DNA from: Bacteroidales bacterium UBA714
Lineage (GTDB): Bacteria > Bacteroidota > Bacteroidia > Bacteroidales > UBA932
Direction: 5' to 3'
Length of the DNA stretch: 9,144 nucleotides
Assembly (NCBI GenBank): GCA_002298075.1
Contig: DBLW01000116.1
Span: 1-9,144 of the forward strand
Shown here piece by piece: positions 1-7,538 of this stretch. The position numbers were made by a program, and so were the translations under genes. How positions within the stretch are numbered: the first letter of the stretch is position 1; each line of letters begins with the position of its first letter. Below the pieces are notes generated by a model. It was not told the origin of the DNA and made no database searches. It saw only the letters and a list, made by a program, of their open reading frames with translations.

Positions 1-1282
1 ATAAAGCTCCTGCAAGGAAGAGGCTCACCGAGAAGCTGAGCACGATGCCCCGGAGGCCGAGGCCCCACGGGATGGCGAAGAGGTAGGTGCAGGGTAGTCC
101 GGCGAAGATATAGCTTACGAGGGCTATCCAGAACATGGGCACGACGTGGCCTGTGCCGCGGAGCGAGTTGGCGAAGCTGATTTGAGTGGCGTCGCCCAGC
201 TGGTAGAGCACGAGGGGGAATATGAGCGTGTATGCGAGGGCGAGGACGGCGGGGTCGTCGGTGAAGGCTTGCATCAGGAGCCGTCCGCCGCCGACAAAAA
301 CGAGGCTTGACATGCACATCACGGCGAGCATGACGTGGTATCCGGCCCATGCCGTGCGTCGCATTTCGGAGCCGGAGCCGTGGCCGGCGGCGTGGGCCAC
401 GAGGACGGTTGTGGCCGCGCCGATGGAGTAGTAGACGCAGAATCCGAGCATGCCCACGACGATGATTATCTGGAAGGCGGCGAGCTCGACGGCGCCGAGC
501 CATCCGGATATGATTGCGGCGCCGGAGAAGGCCCCGGTTTCGAAGGCCATCTGCAGCGACAGCGGCAGTGAGCCGATGACGATGCGGCGGGCTTTTGCCG
601 CCGAGAGGCGTGCTCGGCGGAAGGCCGCGATGTAGGGTGCGTTGCGGCGTGCGCGGCGGAAGAATACGTAGATTACCGCCGGGCATAGCCAGCGGGCGAA
701 GAGTGTGCTCAGTCCGGCGCCCGTAAGTCCCAGCTCGGGTGCGCCGAGGTTGCCGTAGATGAGGATGTAGTTGCCGAGGATGTTGAGGGTGTTGGCCGTC
801 AGGACTATGGCCATCGGTGTCTTCGTGTCGTTGACGCCGTAGCTCCATTGGGCGAATACGTTGAAAAGCGACACGGGCAACACTCCGGCGAGGTATGTGA
901 TGAAGTAGGGCCTGATCAGGGGGAGGAGTTCGGGCGGCTGGCCGAGGCGCGGCAGGGCGAAGTAGACGCCTGTCATGGCTGCGGTGACGAGCAGGGCGAA
1001 TAGGGTGTTGACGATGAGCGAGGTTTTGACTTCGTTGCCTATGGCGTCGTTCTCGCCTCGGGCGAACATCGCTCCCACAACGGGCGTGATGCCGTAGGTG
1101 AAGCCCACGCAGGCGAGGATGGCCACGTTGAACACGTTGTTGACGAACGATGCCGACGCGAGGGCTTCCGTCGAGTAGCGTCCCACCATGATGTTGTCGG
1201 CGAATCCTACCAGTATCATGCCAAGCTGGCCCACGAGAATGGGCCAGCCGAGCTTGATTATGGATTTGTAGCGTTCGGTCAC
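1..1282 (-). CDS. MATE family multidrug efflux transporter, C-terminus cut by window edge
   Basis: Inner-membrane antiporter of the MATE (NorM/DinF-like) family, which exports cationic drugs and metabolites using Na+ or H+ gradients; the substrate here cannot be told. The frame is open for 427 codons to the window edge. The N-terminus reads MTERYKSIIKLGWPILVGQL, followed by the family hallmark VGFADNIMVGRYSTEALA (about residues 25-42). NILGNYILIYG lies near residue 167. Hydrophobic segments occur in two halves (about 12-200 and 235-427), joined by an Arg-rich cytoplasmic loop at about 199-223, as in the pseudo-twofold MATE fold. Family length is about 440-460 aa, so probably only 15-30 residues are missing. 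The start is GTG at 1282-1280: the in-frame stop of the upstream gene (1324-1322) lies 14 codons before it with no other start between. The GC-rich, CGN/GGC-biased codons match the Bax1 gene but not rpoD or dnaN. Confidence 0.93.
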   Translation of the reverse strand, partial: MTERYKSIIKLGWPILVGQLGMILVGFADNIMVGRYSTEALASASFVNNVFNVAILACVGFTYGITPVVGAMFARGENDAIGNEVKTSLIVNTLFALLVTAAMTGVYFALPRLGQPPELLPLIRPYFITYLAGVLPVSLFNVFAQWSYGVNDTKTPMAIVLTANTLNILGNYILIYGNLGAPELGLTGAGLSTLFARWLCPAVIYVFFRRARRNAPYIAAFRRARLSAAKARRIVIGSLPLSLQMAFETGAFSGAAIISGWLGAVELAAFQIIIVVGMLGFCVYYSIGAATTVLVAHAAGHGSGSEMRRTAWAGYHVMLAVMCMSSLVFVGGGRLLMQAFTDDPAVLALAYTLIFPLVLYQLGDATQISFANSLRGTGHVVPMFWIALVSYIFAGLPCTYLFAIPWGLGLRGIVLSFSVSLFLAGAL

Positions 1283-1321
1283 GGAGGGGGTGTGTCGAGG
1301 TTTTTCGCGTTGTCGCGGAGG

Positions 1322-2041
1322 TCAGTCGCGTGAGTTGCCGAAGAAGCGGAGGAGGTAGAGGAAGAGGTTGATGAAGTCGAGGTAGAGCGTCAGGGCGCCG
1401 AGTGTGGCCAAACGGCCTGCCTGTTCGGGGAGGGCGTACTGAGCCATGTTCTTCACCTGCTGGGTGTCCCATGCCGTAAGGCCTACGAACACTATCACGC
1501 CGACGATGCTGATAATCCAGTCGAGGCCGCTCGAACGGAGGAAGATGTTGACGAGCGAGGCGATGATGAGCCCGATCAGGGCCATGTAGAGGAATGAGCC
1601 GATGCGGCTTAGGTCGCGGTCGGTGAAATATCCGTAGACGCTCATTGCGCCGAAGGTGCCGGCAGTGATGAAGAATGTCTTGATCATTGCCGTGGGGCTA
1701 TATGCGAGGAATAGCGTCGAGAACATCATGCCGTTTATGATTGCGAAGACGTAGAAGAGCACCGAGGCCATTGCCGAGCTCATTTTCTGAATTGCTCCGC
1801 TGAGGCCGATGACGATGCCGAATTCGGCGGCGATGAGCACCCACATCAGCCATGAGTGGGTGATGTAGAAGTTGATGAACGATGACGATGCGCAATAGAC
1901 GGCTGTGAACGCCGTGGCCAGAAGGCCGAGGGTCATCTTGAAGTAGACCCGCTTCATGGTGCTGTTCACCAGCGAGCCCACCCGTGCGGTGTCGGCGGGA
2001 TATTGCTGGTATTGCTGATGGGAATTATAGTCGGGATACAT
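1322..2041 (-). CDS. Bax inhibitor-1 / YccA family integral membrane protein
   Basis: 239-aa multispanning membrane protein of the BI-1 (UPF0005, YccA/YetJ) family. Bacterial members are implicated in pH-sensitive Ca2+ leak (B. subtilis YetJ) and in modulating FtsH proteolysis (E. coli YccA). A polar, Tyr/Gln-rich N-terminus (residues 1-30) precedes about seven hydrophobic segments, near 35-55, 63-82, 88-112, 119-138, 147-168, 173-190 and 209-233. The two aspartates that form the pH sensor in YetJ appear conserved, as D192 in AWDTQQ and D222 in LYLDFINLF. The length is typical. ATG at 2041 follows an A/T-rich leader with no Shine-Dalgarno site. The gene lies 42 nt after argS and 39 nt before the MATE start, so cotranscription is plausible. 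All eight arginines are CGN codons. Function in Bacteroidota is not established. Confidence 0.93.
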   Translation of the reverse strand: MYPDYNSHQQYQQYPADTARVGSLVNSTMKRVYFKMTLGLLATAFTAVYCASSSFINFYITHSWLMWVLIAAEFGIVIGLSGAIQKMSSAMASVLFYVFAIINGMMFSTLFLAYSPTAMIKTFFITAGTFGAMSVYGYFTDRDLSRIGSFLYMALIGLIIASLVNIFLRSSGLDWIISIVGVIVFVGLTAWDTQQVKNMAQYALPEQAGRLATLGALTLYLDFINLFLYLLRFFGNSRD

Positions 2042-2083
2042 ATTTTATGATTATTGTCGTTTATGCTATTAACAATTGTTGGA

Positions 2084-3865
2084 TTACATTCGTTCGGGCA
2101 CGTTGATTCCAAGCAGACCCATGGCGGTGCGCACGGTGTGTGCTGTTGCCTCGGAGATGGCCAGGCGCAGCGACCGCACGGCCGAGTCCTCTTCGCGCAG
2201 GATTGGGCAGTCGTGGTAGAACTGGTTGTATTCCTTCACCAGGTCATATACATAGTTGGCAATTAGCGCGGGAGAATATGTGCGGCCGGCCTCAGCGACA
2301 ACCGCAGGAAAGTCGGCAAGACGCTGCACAAGGGCTATCTCCTTTTCGCCAGGGACAACATCGGAATAAGACCCGATAGCGAAGCCCGACTCAGCGGCCT
2401 TGCGGAGGACGGAACGGATACGGGCATAGGTGTACTGTATGAACGGGCCTGTATTTCCGTTGAAGTCGATAGACTCCTTAGGATCGAAGAGCATGGTCTT
2501 CTTAGGATCAACCTTAAGGATGAAATACTTGAGCGCACCGAGACTTATCATCCGGAACAGGGCATCCTGCTCCTGAGCGCTCAGGTTGTCTATCTTTCCG
2601 AGCTCAAGAGATGTCTCCCTTGCTGTATTGTACATTGCCGAAATCAGGTCATCGGCATCAACTACAGTTCCCTCACGCGACTTCATCTTTCCCTCAGGAA
2701 GCTCCACCATACCATATGACAGGTGGTAAATGCTGTCAGCCCAGTCAAAGCCGAGCTTTCCAAGAATGAGCTTAAGTACCTGGAAATGATAATTCTGCTC
2801 ATTTCCAACAACATAAATATGCTCGTCAAGGCTGTATTCCTTGAACCTCTGCTCTGCAGTTCCGAGATCCTGTGTCATATATACAGAAGTGCCGTCGCCG
2901 CGCAGCAAGAGCTTCCTGTCAAGTCCGTCTGCTGTCAGGTCACACCATACGGAACCGTCCGCCTCCTTCCCGAATATACCGTCCTGAAGCCCCTTCTGGA
3001 CAAGCGACTTGCCGAAAAGATAGGTCTGGGACTCATAATAAGTCCTGTCGAAGCTGATGCCAAGATCCTCATAAGTCTTGGCAAAGCCATCATATACCCA
3101 TCCGTTCATTGTCTTCCAAAGCTCCACAATCTCAGGGTCTCCCTGCTCCCATTTGAAAAGCATTTCCTGGGCAGCCTTAAGGGAAGGAGCATTCTTCTTT
3201 GCCTCATCCTCTGACATTCCGCCTGCCACAAGACCGTCAACCTCTTTCTTGTAAAGGTTGTTGAAGGCAACATAGTAATCTCCCACCAGGTGGTCTCCCT
3301 TCTTTCCGGAAGACTGCGGAGTCTCACCATTGCCAAGCACCTTCCATGCGTACATTGACTTGCAGATGTGGATTCCGCGGTCATTCACAAGATTGACCTT
3401 CATCACATTATGCCCGTTCACCTCAAGAAGCTTCGCGACTGACCATCCGAGGAGATTGTTCCTTATATGGCCCAAATGAAGAGGCTTGTTTGTGTTCGGA
3501 GAGGAATACTCAACCATTATGGTCTTCCCTGTCGGAGGAAGCTGACCGAAATCCTCAGCAGCCGCAATCTCCGCGAACATGCCGTTCCAATAGACAGTAG
3601 AGAATGAGATGTTGAGGAATCCCTTTACTGTATTGTAGCCATCAATCTCCGCGACATTGGCCTTGAGCCACTCGCCGATGGCGTTTCCGGTATTCTCCGG
3701 TGTAGTCTTGGAAGTTTTCAGAAGCGGGAACACCACAAGCGTGTAGTCCCCTTCAAATTCTTTTCTTGTCACCTGCACCTGAAGCAATGCAGGACTTATT
3801 TCAACGCCGTAAAGCGCCTGAATTGCTTCAGACGCTTTAGCTATGATAAATGTTTCCGGTGTCAT
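2084..3865 (-). CDS. argS: Arginyl-tRNA synthetase
   Basis: Cytosolic class I aminoacyl-tRNA synthetase that charges tRNA-Arg using ATP. It is 593 aa, close to the family's usual 550-600. The N-terminal Add1 tRNA-recognition domain covers about residues 1-100. The Rossmann catalytic core carries the HIGH signature as HLGH (130-133) and a KMSKS equivalent as GKMKSREG (392-399). The helical anticodon-binding (DALR) domain covers about 470-593 and ends in the typical GLLGINVPERM. ATG at 3865 is 3 nt after the rpoD stop, so the two are probably translationally coupled. The reading frame is intact, but composition changes within the gene: of ten arginines at residues 34-438, six are AGA/AGG, whereas all ten at 482-592 are CGN, and GC rises toward the 3' end. 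The gene may therefore be a recombinant or an assembly chimera joined near codons 440-480. Confidence 0.97.
   Translation of the reverse strand: MTPETFIIAKASEAIQALYGVEISPALLQVQVTRKEFEGDYTLVVFPLLKTSKTTPENTGNAIGEWLKANVAEIDGYNTVKGFLNISFSTVYWNGMFAEIAAAEDFGQLPPTGKTIMVEYSSPNTNKPLHLGHIRNNLLGWSVAKLLEVNGHNVMKVNLVNDRGIHICKSMYAWKVLGNGETPQSSGKKGDHLVGDYYVAFNNLYKKEVDGLVAGGMSEDEAKKNAPSLKAAQEMLFKWEQGDPEIVELWKTMNGWVYDGFAKTYEDLGISFDRTYYESQTYLFGKSLVQKGLQDGIFGKEADGSVWCDLTADGLDRKLLLRGDGTSVYMTQDLGTAEQRFKEYSLDEHIYVVGNEQNYHFQVLKLILGKLGFDWADSIYHLSYGMVELPEGKMKSREGTVVDADDLISAMYNTARETSLELGKIDNLSAQEQDALFRMISLGALKYFILKVDPKKTMLFDPKESIDFNGNTGPFIQYTYARIRSVLRKAAESGFAIGSYSDVVPGEKEIALVQRLADFPAVVAEAGRTYSPALIANYVYDLVKEYNQFYHDCPILREEDSAVRSLRLAISEATAHTVRTAMGLLGINVPERM
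2400..2480. other. Composition and codon-usage break inside argS
   Basis: Hand counts of sampled 60-nt lines give about 55-75% GC left of 2400 and about 40-52% right of 2480, with a mixed transition. The break lies over the codons for the highly conserved DFNGNTGPFIQYTYARI segment (argS residues 467-483), where unrelated Bacteroidales genomes could share enough identity for homologous recombination or for an assembler to join them. The exact joint cannot be placed by eye. Confidence 0.6.
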
Positions 3866-3868
3866 ATC

Positions 3869-4729
3869 TTAACCTAAATAGCTTTTCAAAAGTCTGCTTC
3901 TTGAGTTGTTCTTGAGTTTGCGGATAGCTTTCTCCTTAATCTGGCGGACACGCTCTCTCGTAAGCCCGAAACGCTCTCCGATTTCCTCAAGGGTCATCTC
4001 CTGGCAGCCGATTCCGAAGAAAGACTTGATGATTTCCCTTTCGCGTGTGGCGAGAGTTGAAAGCGCCCTTTCAATCTCCTTATTCAGAGACTCGTTCACA
4101 AGTCCGCGGTCTGCGCTCGGAGAGTCATTGTTCACCAGCACGTCAAGCAGGCTGTTGTCCTCGCCCTCGACAAACGGCGCGTCAACTGACACATGGCGTC
4201 CGGAAACCCTCAGCGTGTCGGCAATCTTGTCCTTAGGGACATCTATCATCTCCGACAGTTCCTCGCTTGAAGGCATTCTCTCATTCTCCTGCTCGAATTT
4301 TGACAGAGCCTTGTTTATCTTGTTGAGAGAACCAACCTGGTTTAGAGGAAGCCTTACTATCCTCGACTGTTCAGCGAGAGCCTGAAGTATGGACTGGCGA
4401 ATCCACCAGACTGCATATGAGATGAACTTGAATCCCCTGGTCTCATCGAACTTCTCCGCAGCCTTGATCAAGCCGAGGTTTCCCTCATTGATAAGGTCCG
4501 GAAGGCTCAAGCCCTGGTTCTGGTACTGCTTTGCCACAGAGACCACGAACCTCAGATTGGCTCTTGTGAGCTTTTCGAGAGCAGCCTGGTCACCTTTGCG
4601 GATTCTCTGGGCAAGCTCCACCTCCTCCTCAACGGTAATGAGTTCCTCCCTGCCAATCTCCTGGAGATACTTGTCCAAAGACGCGCTTTCACGGTTTGTA
4701 ATCGATTTTGTAATCTTAAGTTGTCTCAT
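3869..4729 (-). CDS. rpoD: Primary RNA polymerase sigma factor RpoD/SigA (Bacteroidota type)
   Basis: Housekeeping sigma-70 factor that directs RNA polymerase to promoters. It is 286 aa, matching the compact Bacteroidota RpoD that lacks the long region 1.1 of E. coli sigma-70. Region 1.2 lies at about 15-47 (LDKYLQEIGREELIT). Region 2 lies at about 50-125, with core-binding DLINEGNLGLIKA (78-90) and the promoter-melting/-10 recognition segment RGFKFISYAVWWIRQS (98-113). Region 3 is at about 130-200, including VDAPFVEGEDNSLLDVL. Region 4 is at about 205-275, with the helix-turn-helix MTLEEIGERFGLTRERVRQI (235-254). It ends in the conserved RSRLLKSYLG. ATG at 4729 follows an A-rich leader, 29 nt after the htrA stop. 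It lies between htrA and argS (3 nt gap), so sigma levels may be tied to the htrA promoter unless an unseen promoter lies within htrA. Confidence 0.97.
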   Translation of the reverse strand: MRQLKITKSITNRESASLDKYLQEIGREELITVEEEVELAQRIRKGDQAALEKLTRANLRFVVSVAKQYQNQGLSLPDLINEGNLGLIKAAEKFDETRGFKFISYAVWWIRQSILQALAEQSRIVRLPLNQVGSLNKINKALSKFEQENERMPSSEELSEMIDVPKDKIADTLRVSGRHVSVDAPFVEGEDNSLLDVLVNNDSPSADRGLVNESLNKEIERALSTLATREREIIKSFFGIGCQEMTLEEIGERFGLTRERVRQIKEKAIRKLKNNSRSRLLKSYLG

Positions 4730-4758
4730 CTACAAATATTATGTTTATTTTTTCTTTC

Positions 4759-6189
4759 CTATATTCCGAAGCCGAAATAGCCTGTCCTTCCGGAAGAGGT
4801 CATGCCCTCCACAAAAACCGCCCTCTTCGACTTCTTGACGACATCTATCACATCCTGAGGAGTCTTGACTGGAATGTCATTCACATACTGGATGATGAAT
4901 CCTTCTGTCGCGCCTGCCTCCATCAGCTTTCCCGGACCGAGTTCCACTATCTCCACTCCCCTCTTAAGGCCGTAGCGCTTGAGCGTTTCCGCAGAGGCTT
5001 CCTTTATTGAAGAGCCGTAAAATGCTACGGAACCGTCATCAGCGACAGTGCCGTTCTCCTGGGACGTCCCCTTGAAAGTCACGTCAAGCTTTTTCTGCTT
5101 TCCGTCCCTTATCACCGTCAGTACAGCCTTGTCTCCAGGGGAGTATCTGCTGACGGCCTCCTGCACGGAGGATGAGGTCGTAATCTTTGAAGAATCTATT
5201 GCGACAAGGACATCTCCGGCCTTAACTCCGGCCTTATCGGCAGCCCCGCTTTTAGAAACCTCAACAATATATACGCCGTTTCTGGTAGAAAGTTTCAATT
5301 CCTCAGCAATTTTATCGTCTATCTCACGCATAGTTATGCCGAGAATAGCTCTTTTCACGCTTCCGAAATCCATCAAATCGTAAGCAATCTTTTTGACGAT
5401 GTTTGAAGGGACAGCAAACGAATATCCTGCATATGACCCTGTCTGTGAAATTATTGCAGTGTTTATTCCTACAAGATTGCCGGACTTGTCCACCAAGGCT
5501 CCTCCGCTGTTTCCAGGATTCACCGCCGCATCAGTCTGTATGAATGACTCTATTTTAAATTCTCCGGTATAGTTCGGCATTGAACGGCCTTTTGCGCTGA
5601 CGATTCCGGCAGTTATGGTAGAGCGCAGGTCATAAGGACTGCCTATCGCTATCACCCATTCGCCAAGCCTCAGTTTGTCAGAGTCACCGAAAGGAATCAC
5701 AGGGAGTCCTCCGGCATCAATCTTAAGGAGAGCGACGTCAGTAGCCGGATCAGTGCCGACCAAAGTTGCCGGATATGTCTGGTTGGTGTTGAGGGTAACC
5801 TCTATTTTGGTCGCACCCTCTATCACGTGATTGTTTGTGACGATATAGCCGTCTTCCCTGATTATGACTCCGGAGCCGCTTCCCACACGTTCACGCTGCT
5901 TGGGTGCCCCCTCCGGATAGCCGAAGAAGAAATCGAAAATCGAGCTTGGAGCCTGTGAAGCCCCGCCTGATGATGTCACTTTGACATACACCACGGCATC
6001 AACCGCAGACTCCGCGGCATACGTGAAGTCCGGCCAGTTGTCCTGCGCCAGATTTACTGTCCTGAACTGCGGCCCCTGAGCCGCCTGCATACTTTCGCCA
6101 ATCTCCGGTTCCATTGATTTCACGACCGAGTAGGCCGTAAGCCCTCCGGCCACTGCGGACAGGAGAGTGATCAGAATACCTTTTCTCAT
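4759..6189 (-). CDS. htrA: Do/DegP-type periplasmic serine endoprotease (HtrA)
   Basis: Envelope quality-control protease/chaperone that degrades misfolded periplasmic proteins. The chosen start (ATG 6189-6187) gives 476 aa beginning MRKGILITLLSAVAGG, a Lys/Arg-then-hydrophobic signal or membrane anchor. An in-frame ATG at 6222 would put eleven polar residues (WEQNVKNKFI and its Met) before this signal and is less likely. The trypsin-like domain covers about residues 55-270, with the triad H121 (TNNHVIEG), D151 (TDVALLKI) and S228 (GNSGGAL), all intact. PDZ1 lies at about 280-375 (GVYIVEVSKSGAADKAGVKAGD) and PDZ2 at about 400-470. The loop after the anchor is Ser/Gly-rich, followed by FDFFFGY, which resembles the LA loop. 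The gene is divergent from dnaN and first in the minus-strand block before rpoD. Its length fits DegP/DegQ; these cannot be told apart here. Confidence 0.95.
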   Translation of the reverse strand: MRKGILITLLSAVAGGLTAYSVVKSMEPEIGESMQAAQGPQFRTVNLAQDNWPDFTYAAESAVDAVVYVKVTSSGGASQAPSSIFDFFFGYPEGAPKQRERVGSGSGVIIREDGYIVTNNHVIEGATKIEVTLNTNQTYPATLVGTDPATDVALLKIDAGGLPVIPFGDSDKLRLGEWVIAIGSPYDLRSTITAGIVSAKGRSMPNYTGEFKIESFIQTDAAVNPGNSGGALVDKSGNLVGINTAIISQTGSYAGYSFAVPSNIVKKIAYDLMDFGSVKRAILGITMREIDDKIAEELKLSTRNGVYIVEVSKSGAADKAGVKAGDVLVAIDSSKITTSSSVQEAVSRYSPGDKAVLTVIRDGKQKKLDVTFKGTSQENGTVADDGSVAFYGSSIKEASAETLKRYGLKRGVEIVELGPGKLMEAGATEGFIIQYVNDIPVKTPQDVIDVVKKSKRAVFVEGMTSSGRTGYFGFGI

Positions 6190-6219
6190 TATGAATTTGT
6201 TTTTGACATTTTGTTCCCA

Positions 6220-6227
6220 CAAATGCA
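6220..6227 (-). promoter_or_regulatory. Weak candidate -7 box for htrA
   Basis: On the minus strand this reads TGCATTTG, one mismatch from the Bacteroidota -7 consensus TAnnTTTG. It sits about 31 nt upstream of the ATG at 6189 and would place transcription start inside the 6222 ORF extension, which agrees with the shorter htrA start. No matching -33 TTTG was found. Confidence 0.3.
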
Positions 6228-6244
6228 GCCCGGCACGTTTTTTA

Positions 6245-6258
6245 TGCTGACATCAGCA
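6245..6258. repeat. Inverted repeat, possible operator
   Basis: TGCTGA-CA-TCAGCA is a perfect inverted repeat with 6-bp arms and a 2-nt spacer. It lies just upstream of the candidate htrA -7 box, where a regulator could overlap the -33 region. Arms this short can arise by chance, and no cognate regulator is encoded in the window. Confidence 0.35.
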
Positions 6259-6331
6259 CCGGCACCGGACCGCACCGCGAAAAAATCAAAAAATATGCCA
6301 TCGGACATGCTTCCTTGTCGAAAATTATTAC

Positions 6332-6339
6332 TACATTTG
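6332..6339 (+). promoter_or_regulatory. Bacteroidota -7 promoter element for dnaN
   Basis: TACATTTG matches the Bacteroidota -7 consensus TAnnTTTG exactly. It lies 75 nt upstream of the dnaN ATG, in the divergent intergenic region and on the right strand. The -33 element is not clear: a TTG at 6315-6317 leaves only 14 nt of spacing, shorter than the usual 19-21. Predicted transcription would start near 6345, giving a leader of about 70 nt. Confidence 0.6.
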
Positions 6340-6358
6340 TAGGTTGACGCATCCGTCC

Positions 6359-6385
6359 ATGGCAACAGCGGCGGCAGCGCCCCAT
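6359..6385 (+). other. Possible stem-loop in dnaN leader
   Basis: Within the predicted dnaN leader, ATGG (6359-6362) can pair with CCAT (6382-6385), and GGCG (6370-6373) with CGCC (6378-6381) around a GCAG loop, leaving a 7-nt bulge on the 5' side. It ends about 30 nt before the start codon. This is weak structural evidence and no known leader family is recognised. Confidence 0.25.
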
Positions 6386-6414
6386 AGAAGCAGTACAAAT
6401 TAAAATTAGATGTC

Positions 6415-7536
6415 ATGAAACTAATAATTTCAAGTTCAGAACTTCTGAAAGGAGTGATGTCAGTATCAAAGGCGATACCTGCGAAGTCACCTCTTCCGAT
6501 ACTGGAGAATTTCCTTTTCGACCTGAAAGGAAATGTGCTCGAGATAACAGCATCGGACTCTGAGCTGACGCTCAAGACCCAGATAGAGACAGAGAATACC
6601 ACTGAAGAGGGAAAGATAGCCGTACCGGCAAAGCATATGATGGACCTGCTGAAGGAGCTGCCTGACCAGCCGCTCACAATAAGTACCTCAAGCGAGAGTT
6701 CCTTCATCTGCAAATGGGCAAGCGGAGAATCCACCCTCCCGTATTTTCCTGCGGAAGACTACCCTGAAATAACAGGAACGGACGAGACTGCCGTAACCAT
6801 CACATTCCCGGCACAGAGCCTTGTTGACGGCATCACAGGGACAATCTACGCAACAGCCGACGATGAGATACGCCCTGCAATGAACGGTATCCTCTTCGAC
6901 ATTGACCCGGCCTCAACCACTCTCGTGGCATCGGACTCGCATAAGCTCATCTGCTATACGACTGCCGATGTGAAGGCCTCCGAGAAGGCATCATTCATAC
7001 TGCATAAGAAACCTGCGGCAATCCTCAAGTCCATCATAGGAAAAGATGCGGAGACCGTGGAGATTTCCTTCGATTCGAAGAACGCGGTATTCAAGTTCAA
7101 CACGACCATGGTAATATGCCGTCTTGTGGTAGGAAAATATCCGAAATACAGGGACGTGATACCTCAGAACAACTCCAACATCCTGAGAATAAACAGGATG
7201 CAGCTTCTGAACACGGTCAAGCGAGTATCCGTCTGCTCTAACAAGGCGTCCAACCACATCAAGTTCGACCTCAAGAGCGGCAGCCTGATGATTTCGGCAC
7301 AGGACCTCGGATTCTCAATCGCCGCACATGAGACAATCCCTTGCCAGTATGACGGAGAAGAGCTTACGATAGGATTCAAGTCACCATTCATAATAGAGAT
7401 TCTCTCAAATATGGGATGCGGTGATATCGTGATGAAATTCCTTGACAGCAAGCGTGCTGCACTTGTAGTGCCGGCAGAGGATGAAGAAGAAAGCGAGAAG
7501 CTATGCGGCATCATAATGCCTATAATGATATCATAG
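6415..7536 (+). CDS. dnaN: DNA polymerase III beta subunit (sliding clamp)
   Basis: Ring-shaped processivity clamp that tethers DNA polymerase III and repair proteins to DNA in the cytoplasm. It is 373 aa, the usual length, with three clamp domains at about residues 1-120, 128-245 and 248-373. Recognisable stretches include MKLIISSSELLKGVMSVSKA at the N-terminus, PAMNGILFDI and ASDSHKL in domain 2, VGKYPKYRDVIP near the domain 2-3 linker, and FLDSKRAALVVPA before the end. The C-terminus IIMPIMIS corresponds to the MPMRL-type tail that lines the partner-binding pocket. ATG at 6415 is preceded by an A/T-rich leader without a Shine-Dalgarno site, as is usual in Bacteroidota. The TAG stop is 2 nt before the exonuclease ATG, so the two are probably translationally coupled. 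Confidence 0.97.
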   Translation: MKLIISSSELLKGVMSVSKAIPAKSPLPILENFLFDLKGNVLEITASDSELTLKTQIETENTTEEGKIAVPAKHMMDLLKELPDQPLTISTSSESSFICKWASGESTLPYFPAEDYPEITGTDETAVTITFPAQSLVDGITGTIYATADDEIRPAMNGILFDIDPASTTLVASDSHKLICYTTADVKASEKASFILHKKPAAILKSIIGKDAETVEISFDSKNAVFKFNTTMVICRLVVGKYPKYRDVIPQNNSNILRINRMQLLNTVKRVSVCSNKASNHIKFDLKSGSLMISAQDLGFSIAAHETIPCQYDGEELTIGFKSPFIIEILSNMGCGDIVMKFLDSKRAALVVPAEDEEESEKLCGIIMPIMIS

Positions 7537-7538
7537 AC

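Larger units (their letters stand above)
6190..6414. other. Divergent intergenic region between htrA and dnaN
   Basis: A 225-nt gap without a convincing gene, between divergently transcribed htrA and dnaN. It must carry promoters for both. It contains a Bacteroidota-type -7 box for dnaN, a weaker candidate for htrA, a 6-bp inverted repeat and a possible leader hairpin, each listed separately. No DnaA-box cluster was seen, so the proximity of dnaN does not suggest a replication origin. Confidence 0.7.

Noticed and set aside
222..635. Plus-strand ORFs opposite the MATE gene
   Set aside because: They arise from high-GC antisense frames with few stops; the minus-strand MATE frame is continuous for 427 codons.
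2723..3214. 163-aa plus-strand ORF opposite argS
   Set aside because: Antisense of the conserved argS catalytic core, with no recognisable domains.
3906..4385. 159-aa plus-strand ORF opposite rpoD
   Set aside because: Antisense of a strongly conserved sigma-factor frame; Ser/Arg-rich, no domain signs.
4729..4741. Possible -7 box just before rpoD (ATATTTG on the minus strand)
   Set aside because: It misses the TA of the consensus and would put transcription start at or beyond the rpoD start codon.
6190..6222. Eleven-codon N-terminal extension of htrA from ATG 6222
   Set aside because: It places polar residues before a normal Lys/Arg-hydrophobic signal anchor, and the candidate -7 box overlaps it. 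The start at 6189 fits better.
6189..6734. 181-aa minus-strand ORF across the dnaN 5' end
   Set aside because: Antisense shadow of dnaN's coding frame and the intergenic region; Ser/Phe-rich with no recognisable family.
7503..7538. Upstream start of the exonuclease overlapping dnaN
   Set aside because: It would add twelve residues that fit no family pattern; ATG 7539 lies directly after the dnaN stop and gives a typical N-terminus.
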